A DNA stretch of 10,734 nucleotides, taken from NCBI GenBank assembly GCA_964516325.1, contig CAZFAP010000167.1, forward strand, positions 1 through 10,734, read 5' to 3'. The notes beneath the pieces were generated by a model. The model did not search any database, was not told where the DNA came from, and saw nothing but the letters and a program-made list of their open reading frames with translations. Below are positions 6,763-10,734 of the stretch, in pieces (the stretch's first letter is position 1; every line of letters starts with the position of its first letter). Source of the DNA: CAZFAP01 sp964516325 (lineage in GTDB: Bacteria > Auribacterota > JABMQX01). The translations under genes were made by a program, and so were the position numbers.

Positions 6763-7023
6763 CATACACACCCGCTTCGCCCTCCGCTGCAAGGCACCAC
6801 GGGCGAGGCGCCAGTTGATCCTGGGAAAAAGGGAGGAAAAACGAAGTCGGCCTTAGAGGGAAAAAGACCCTGAGCCTAACCCAATTCTTCGCTTCCAGCG
6901 CTTCTTTTTCCTCCTTTTGATTTTTGAAGTTTCAGTACGGCGTAGTCGGCGTTCGGAAGAAGAGACCCGATCGTACGCTGTCTCTTCTTCCGATGCCGCG
7001 GCCGGCGCATTGAGGGCAGTCCG
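6763..7023 (+). other. Hairpin-rich gap between ftsL and ftsI
   Basis: A 261-bp non-coding stretch inside a normally compact operon. It has a very strong inverted repeat (listed separately), a near-inverted repeat GGAGGAAAAA (about 6832-6841) / TTTTTCCTCC (about 6905-6914) continuing into GAAG/CTTC with a bulge, and a GC hairpin CTTCGCCC / GGGCGAGG near 6773-6811. I see no reading frame with a ribosome site and protein-like composition. Confidence 0.5.
6953..6993 (+). repeat. Strong hairpin upstream of ftsI
   Basis: Perfect 14-bp inverted repeat: TCGGAAGAAGAGAC (6953-6966) and its complement (6980-6993), with a 13-nt loop containing CGATCG. It ends 30 bp before the ftsI GTG. There is no T run, so it is not a standard terminator; an mRNA-processing or attenuation structure is possible. 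Confidence 0.7.
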
Positions 7024-8940
7024 GTGCTGAGCAGAAGTCACAAGATACGGTCGGGCCTGGTCCTGGCGGTTTTTGTCCTTTCCTTTTCGGGGATTGTTGC
7101 CCGCCTGTTCAGCATTCAGGTCCTCCAGCACGATTACTTCGTTGCCAGGGGCAAGAAAATCTACGAAACGCAGGAGACCATCTACCCCAAGCGGGGATCA
7201 ATCCTGGATAGAAACCTCAAAGTCCTCGCTCTGAGCGAGCCGACCAAAATCATCTGTGCCGATCTGCGAAAAGTCCAGGACCCGGAGTTCACCAAGAATC
7301 CCGCCCTGTTGGCCACGAGGCTCGCCAGAGTCCTCAAACTCGATCCCGACAGGCTTCTCCGCGTTTTTGCTCTCAAAGGGCGAGAGGCGGTTTACCTCAA
7401 GAGGAAGCCTTCTGACGAGATGATCGAAGAGGCGGAGAGACTTCGCCGCGACCGCTCCTTCTTCCAGTTGGGTCTGGAAGGCTCTTCGGGGGATGACGGC
7501 GGCGAAAGCGACTTCGTTTATCGGGGCATCTTCTTCGACGACCGCGTCAAAAGAATCTGGGTGGGTGGAACGTTATTGTGCCACGTCCTTGGCTTCGTGT
7601 CCGATGAGCCGAAACCGGGCGCCGGTCTCGTCAGGGACGATAGCTGCCCGGTAATGGGGATTGAGAAGTCCGCCGATAAATGGCTTCGCGGGGAGCTCGG
7701 CTCGAGGACGAAGAACATTGACAACAAGAGACGATGGGTTATCTCTGCCCACGCCGTAGAGAAGCCCGCCGTCAACGGCAAGAACGTCGTGCTGACCATT
7801 GACGAGAGCATCCAGTTCATTTGCGAGGAGGAAATCCGACGGCAATTCGAGGAGGTCTCCTGCAAGGTCATCACCGTCATCGTCGTCAGACCCACGACCG
7901 GAGAGATTCTCGCGCTGGCGAACTTCCCCAACTTCGACCCGAATAACATCATCGAGTTCGATCCCGAAACGATTTCTAATCAGACTATCGAGTTCTCGTT
8001 CGAGCCAGGCTCCGCGCTCAAAGGCATCAACGCCGCCATAGCCCTCGACGCCCGCGTCATCACGCCAGAGGAGAAGGTTGACTGCGAGCGCGGCGTCTGG
8101 AAGGCGCCGAAGGGCCCCGTCCTCCACGATACTCACGGGTACGGTGAACTTCCCTTTGAGATGGTCATCGTCAAATCGAGCAACATCGGCATGGCCAAGG
8201 TCTGCGCCCGGTTGGGACCCGAGAAGATGCACAACGGCTTGAAGAACTTCGGCTTCGGAGCAAAAAGCGGGGTTCTGCTCCCGGGAGAAATATCCGGCAC
8301 TCTCCGTCCCCCCGAGGTCTGGACCGGCTATTCCATGGCAGAGATTCCCATGGGACAGGAGATCGCCGTTACACCCCTTCAGTTGGTGATGGCCTTTGCC
8401 GCCATCGCCAACGACGGTGTCCTGATGAAGCCGATGATTATCAGGGAAGTGAGAGACGAAACCGGCGCCATTGTGACCCAATTTCATCCGGAGCCAGTCA
8501 GACGGGTCGTCTCGGAAGCCACTGCCAGCACGATGAAAGCCTTTCTGCGAAAGGTCGTCTCTAAGGAAGGAACCGGCAGGCGCGCCGATATTAAGGGTTA
8601 CTCGCAGGCTGGAAAGACTGGCACGGCGCAGAAGGCTCTGCCGGTCAAGAACGAAAGCGGCCAGATTAAGAAATGGGTCTATTCCGACACGGTCTTTAAC
8701 TCGACGTTCTGCGGGTTCGCGCCGGTTGACGAGCCTGAAATCGCGATTCTGGTAACGCTTCAAGGGACGGTCAAGCCGCGCCATTTCGGCGGGACCGTCG
8801 CCGGTCCCGTCTTCGCCAAAGTAGGTGAAAAAGTCCTGAAGTACCTTCAGGTTCAGCCCGATGAGGAAGACGACAAGTCTCCGTCATCTCGGGGGACACC
8901 ATCGGGAATGGTGTCCCCTTTACGAGCTCCATTGGATTAG
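7024..8940 (+). CDS. ftsI: Division-specific class B penicillin-binding protein (PBP3/FtsI)
   Basis: A 638-residue monofunctional DD-transpeptidase that cross-links septal peptidoglycan in complex with FtsW. Seen: short cytoplasmic N-terminus and membrane anchor (about 11-28, GLVLAVFVLSFSGIVARL); pedestal start RGSILDR (57-63); and the transpeptidase domain with active-site SALK (330-333) in FEPGSALKG, SSN (385-387) and KTGTAQ (531-536), i.e. all three catalytic motifs. There are no PASTA domains, unlike SpoVD/PBP2x types. The GTG at 7024 is the first start codon after the last in-frame stop, and GAGGG lies 7 nt upstream. The final 20 residues are abnormal: after the native-looking acidic end (PDEEDDKSPSS) comes GTPSGMVSP, encoded by a palindromic repeat, then LRAPLD and stop. 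murE follows after 10 bp. Confidence 0.95.
   Translation: MLSRSHKIRSGLVLAVFVLSFSGIVARLFSIQVLQHDYFVARGKKIYETQETIYPKRGSILDRNLKVLALSEPTKIICADLRKVQDPEFTKNPALLATRLARVLKLDPDRLLRVFALKGREAVYLKRKPSDEMIEEAERLRRDRSFFQLGLEGSSGDDGGESDFVYRGIFFDDRVKRIWVGGTLLCHVLGFVSDEPKPGAGLVRDDSCPVMGIEKSADKWLRGELGSRTKNIDNKRRWVISAHAVEKPAVNGKNVVLTIDESIQFICEEEIRRQFEEVSCKVITVIVVRPTTGEILALANFPNFDPNNIIEFDPETISNQTIEFSFEPGSALKGINAAIALDARVITPEEKVDCERGVWKAPKGPVLHDTHGYGELPFEMVIVKSSNIGMAKVCARLGPEKMHNGLKNFGFGAKSGVLLPGEISGTLRPPEVWTGYSMAEIPMGQEIAVTPLQLVMAFAAIANDGVLMKPMIIREVRDETGAIVTQFHPEPVRRVVSEATASTMKAFLRKVVSKEGTGRRADIKGYSQAGKTGTAQKALPVKNESGQIKKWVYSDTVFNSTFCGFAPVDEPEIAILVTLQGTVKPRHFGGTVAGPVFAKVGEKVLKYLQVQPDEEDDKSPSSRGTPSGMVSPLRAPLD
8892..8918 (+). 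repeat. 27-bp palindromic element at the 3' end of ftsI (family A)
   Basis: Left arm GGGGACACCAT (8892-8902), loop CGGGA (8903-8907), right arm ATGGTGTCCCC (8908-8918). It differs from the murE copies by one loop base. Translated in ftsI as GTPSGMVSP (residues 624-632). It lies 20 bp before the ftsI stop and 32 bp before the murE start, so as RNA it is a stable stem at the gene junction. Confidence 0.9.
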
Positions 8941-8950
8941 AGGTTACTCC

Positions 8951-10567
8951 ATGAAGCTGTCCGAGGTTTTGACAGAGGTTGATGTCATAGAGATCTCCGG
9001 GAGCGAGGACACGGAAATCGCTGGCATTGCCTGCGATTCCCGACGCGTTCAAGACGGTTTTCTTTTCGTAGCTATCCGGGGGCAAAAGGCTGACGGCCAT
9101 TCCTTTGTAGGGGAGGCCGTCAGCCGGGGGGCCCGAGCTGTCATGTGTGAGCCGCCCGCCCCTCCGGTTGACATTGCAACAAGAATTATAGTATCGGGGA
9201 CCCGGCGAGCCCTTGCTCAAGCCGCAGCTACCTTCCATGCAAACCCCTCCAGGAGTCTGGGGCTCGTCGGGATCACCGGTACTAATGGTAAAACCACCAC
9301 CTGCCACCTCGTCCGCAACCTCCTCGAGGAAGGCGGATTTAAGGCAGGGATGATTGGAACGATAGAGTACCGCATCGCGGACGAATCCGTGCCCGCAGAC
9401 AGAACCACCCCCGACCCTCTTCTTCTCAACTCCCTCATTGCCCGAATGATGATAAGAGGCTGCCACTACGTGGTTATGGAGGTCTCTTCTCATTCCCTCG
9501 ACCAGGACAGGGTTGCGATGCTCGACTTCGACGTCGCGGTCTTCACCAACCTGACCCGAGACCACCTCGACTATCACAAAACCATGCGCAACTACCTCCG
9601 GGCAAAGGCGTCCCTGTTCAAGTCGCTCTCTCCTCACCAGAAGGACGGCTTTAAGGGGACACCATCCGGAATGGTGTCCCCAGTAGCGGTCATCTGCACC
9701 GATCAGCCCGCGGGCCGGTACATCGTCCGTCGCACAGCGGCCCCGGTGCTGACTTATGGCTTCTCCGCGGACGCCGACGTGGTTCCTGAAGACATTCACC
9801 TGGGGACACCATCCGGAATGGTGTCCCCGACGTCCTTTGTTGCTCGTACGCCTTGGGGGCGAATCGCCATCGAAAGCCGCCTGATTGGCCGCCACAACGT
9901 GTCCAACATTCTCGCTGCGGTTGCCGTGGGGCTTTCGCAGGGGGTGGACAAAGAGGCGATTCAGCGTGCGGTCAGCGCAACTCCGCGGGTCCCCGGCAGG
10001 CTGGAGTTCATCTGCGGGGACACCATCCGGAATGGTGTCCCCTTTAGAGGCTATAACGTCGTGGTGGACTACGCCCACACGGACGATGCACTTACGAACG
10101 TCCTCGGCACGCTGAGGGAGATTACTAAGGGCAGGTTGATCGTCGCGTTCGGGTGTGGCGGCGACAGGGATAAGGGCAAGCGAAGGAACATGGGGAGGGT
10201 CGCCAGCGCGTTGGCCGATTTCGCCGTAGTCACCTCCGACAACCCGAGAAGCGAAGACCCCATGGAGATTATCGCCGAGATTGTTCGTGGCTTCCAGAAG
10301 GACGGCGCCGATTTCGTAATCGAGCCGGATAGACGGGAAGCCATCGCCAGAGCCTTGTTCATGGCGAGAGAAGGCGACACCGTGCTCCTGGCAGGTAAAG
10401 GGCACGAAACGTACCAGGAATTCAAGGATCACAGGATAGATTTCGACGACAGAAAAGTCGCAAGGGAGCTTCTTGCACGAATCAGTGGCGCAGGCGTCTC
10501 GCCTGCATATTCATCCAGAGCGAAACGAGGGAACGCAGGCGTAACGCCTGCGCTACGCACGCTTTGA
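8951..10567 (+). CDS. murE: UDP-MurNAc-L-Ala-D-Glu:meso-diaminopimelate ligase, carrying repeat-encoded insertions
   Basis: A 538-residue cytoplasmic Mur ligase adding the third stem-peptide residue. Seen: N-terminal UDP-binding DSRRVQDGFLFVAIRG (29-44); ATP loop GITGTNGKTT (107-116); EVSSHSL (177-183); TNLTRDHLDYH (199-209); Lys219 in RAKASLF, the likely carbamylated lysine; LIGRHNVSNILAA (311-323); VVDYAHTDDAL (371-381); SDNPRSEDP (429-437), whose DNPR indicates meso-diaminopimelate; and GKGHE (482-486). Three surface-loop positions hold repeat-encoded nonapeptides: 236-244 and 285-293 (GTPSGMVSP) and 356-364 (GDTIRNGVP). The natural end, near DFDDRKVARELLAR (497-510), is followed by about 28 residues largely encoded by a REP-like doublet. 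All catalytic motifs are intact, so I expect a working enzyme. The ATG at 8951 has AGAGG with a 7-nt gap. Confidence 0.96.
   Translation: MKLSEVLTEVDVIEISGSEDTEIAGIACDSRRVQDGFLFVAIRGQKADGHSFVGEAVSRGARAVMCEPPAPPVDIATRIIVSGTRRALAQAAATFHANPSRSLGLVGITGTNGKTTTCHLVRNLLEEGGFKAGMIGTIEYRIADESVPADRTTPDPLLLNSLIARMMIRGCHYVVMEVSSHSLDQDRVAMLDFDVAVFTNLTRDHLDYHKTMRNYLRAKASLFKSLSPHQKDGFKGTPSGMVSPVAVICTDQPAGRYIVRRTAAPVLTYGFSADADVVPEDIHLGTPSGMVSPTSFVARTPWGRIAIESRLIGRHNVSNILAAVAVGLSQGVDKEAIQRAVSATPRVPGRLEFICGDTIRNGVPFRGYNVVVDYAHTDDALTNVLGTLREITKGRLIVAFGCGGDRDKGKRRNMGRVASALADFAVVTSDNPRSEDPMEIIAEIVRGFQKDGADFVIEPDRREAIARALFMAREGDTVLLAGKGHETYQEFKDHRIDFDDRKVARELLARISGAGVSPAYSSRAKRGNAGVTPALRTL
9655..9681 (+). repeat. 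27-bp palindromic element in murE, copy 1 (family A)
   Basis: Arms GGGGACACCAT and ATGGTGTCCCC around loop CCGGA. Encodes GTPSGMVSP (MurE 236-244). It falls between the helix ending LFKSL and the strand VAVICTDQ of the central domain, where homologues have a short, variable turn. Confidence 0.93.
9802..9828 (+). repeat. 27-bp palindromic element in murE, copy 2 (family A)
   Basis: Identical over all 27 bases to the copy at 9655. Encodes GTPSGMVSP (MurE 285-293) between DIHL and TSFVARTPWG, i.e. in the turn between two strands before the LIGRHNVSN motif. Confidence 0.93.
10016..10042 (+). repeat. 27-bp palindromic element in murE, copy 3, other reading frame (family A)
   Basis: Identical 27 bases, but read one base earlier, giving GDTIRNGVP (MurE 356-364). 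It lies between GRLEFI and YNVVVDYAHT, the hairpin at the entry of the C-terminal domain. Confidence 0.93.
10485..10556 (+). repeat. REP-doublet-like 72-bp element forming the MurE C-terminus (family B)
   Basis: Two small hairpins: GCAGGCG-TCT-CGCCTGC (10490-10506) and CGCAGGCGT-A-ACGCCTGCG (10534-10552), joined by 27 bp. The outer 13 bases are inverted repeats of each other with one mismatch (10485-10497 and 10544-10556, GTAGCGCAGGCGT type). The unit is 72 bp, a whole number of codons, and is read through by murE; the stop TGA is 9 bp further on. Confidence 0.8.
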
Positions 10568-10583
10568 CTTCCGCGAAAGCAGC

Positions 10584-10608
10584 GGGACATCATGCGCTAT
10601 GATGTCCC
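10584..10608 (+). repeat. 25-bp palindrome between murE and murF, relative of family A
   Basis: Arms GGGACATCAT (10584-10593) and ATGATGTCCC (10599-10608) around loop GCGCT. Compared with family A it keeps the 5-nt loop size and GGGACA/TGTCCC ends, and has one stem pair changed from C-G to T-A. It ends just before the murF ribosome site. No T run follows, so it is unlikely to be a terminator. Confidence 0.7.
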
Positions 10609-10622
10609 AAGAGGAGCGTCGG

Positions 10623-10734
10623 ATGGTTTCGATAAGTGCGAACGAATTGACTGATGCGGTCATGGGAAGGCTATTAGCTGTAGCGCAGGCGTCCCCGCCT
10701 GCATCTTCATCAAAGGCAAAGGACCGAATGCAGG
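10623..10734 (+). CDS. murF: MurF N-terminus, partial (UDP-MurNAc-tripeptide:D-Ala-D-Ala ligase)
   Basis: The first 37 codons of a gene that leaves the window. MVSISANELTDAVMGRLLAV matches the usual opening of MurF, and murF is the expected gene after murE. GAGGAG lies 6 nt before the ATG at 10623, a good ribosome site; in-frame ATGs at 10599 and 10602 lie inside the upstream palindrome and lack one. From codon 20 the gene runs into a family B repeat, giving the low-complexity stretch AQASPPASSSKAKDRMQ at the place where MurF proteins normally move on to the DSR-containing substrate loop. The frame stays open to the edge. MurF adds D-Ala-D-Ala, completing the cytoplasmic peptidoglycan precursor. 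Confidence 0.75.
   Translation, partial: MVSISANELTDAVMGRLLAVAQASPPASSSKAKDRMQ
10680..10734 (+). repeat. REP-doublet-like element in murF, cut by window edge (family B)
   Basis: Begins GTAGCGCAGGCGT (10680-10692), with hairpin GCAGGCG-TCCC-CGCCTGC (10685-10702), then an interior similar to the murE copy (ATCTTCATC versus ATATTCATC), then GCAGG at the same offset (50 bp) as the second hairpin of that copy. The remainder lies beyond the window. Confidence 0.8.

Noticed and set aside
8771..10432. 553-codon open frame on the minus strand opposite ftsI/murE
   Set aside because: It mirrors two strongly supported genes, has no ribosome site or recognisable domain, and stays open because of codon bias and the stop-free palindromes.
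10584..10608. Rho-independent terminator after murE
   Set aside because: The stem is perfect but no T run follows, and murF begins 15 bp later with a good ribosome site.
10488..10734. CRISPR array, from the repeated GCAGGCG hairpins
   Set aside because: Units are palindromic doublets with similar interiors and irregular spacing, without unique spacers or cas genes.

Overview
The window looks like a chromosomal piece of an uncultured, moderately GC-rich bacterium with a Gram-negative-type cell wall. It carries the start of a dcw (division and cell wall) cluster in canonical order, mraZ-rsmH-ftsL-ftsI-murE-murF. MurE has the DNPR motif that marks ligases adding meso-diaminopimelate. The accessory genes beside it (PEP-hydrolase-type TIM barrel, cupin, ceramidase-like enzyme, type III pantothenate kinase) are common in deep-branching candidate phyla, but sequence reading alone cannot name the phylum.

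Layout. 23-406 (+) is a small retropepsin-like (clan AA) aspartic protease. It is followed, convergently, by a leftward series reading from right to left: coaX (3561-4364), a secreted ceramidase-like hydrolase (2092-3417), a PEP-hydrolase-family TIM barrel (1008-1841) and a cupin (542-964). A 351-bp divergent intergenic region (4365-4715) separates coaX from mraZ. It holds a promoter with a perfect -35 hexamer, and tandem GTGG decamers resembling MraZ boxes in front of both genes. Rightward lies the dcw cluster: mraZ (4716-5225), a 149-bp leader, rsmH (5375-6325), ftsL (6322-6762, overlapping rsmH by ATGA), a 261-bp hairpin-rich gap, ftsI (7024-8940), murE (8951-10567) and the first 37 codons of murF (10623 to the edge). 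These genes make the transcriptional regulator, the 16S rRNA methyltransferase, the divisome scaffold and transpeptidase, and the cytoplasmic ligases for septal peptidoglycan.

The most striking content is two families of short palindromic elements embedded inside essential genes. Family A is 27 bp: an 11-bp arm GGGGACACCAT, a 5-nt loop, and the arm's reverse complement. Four near-identical copies lie in ftsI (1) and murE (3), one compensated variant lies in coaX, and a 25-bp relative lies between murE and murF. The unit is exactly nine codons and has no stop codon in any of its six frames, so it can enter a gene in any frame and either orientation as a harmless peptide. Family B is a REP-doublet-like unit of about 72 bp with GTAGCGCAGGCG-type ends. 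One copy forms the C-terminus of MurE; a second starts at codon 20 of murF and runs off the window. The pattern recalls the Rickettsia palindromic elements that invade protein-coding genes, with REP/RAYT-like sequence features. No transposase is present in the window.
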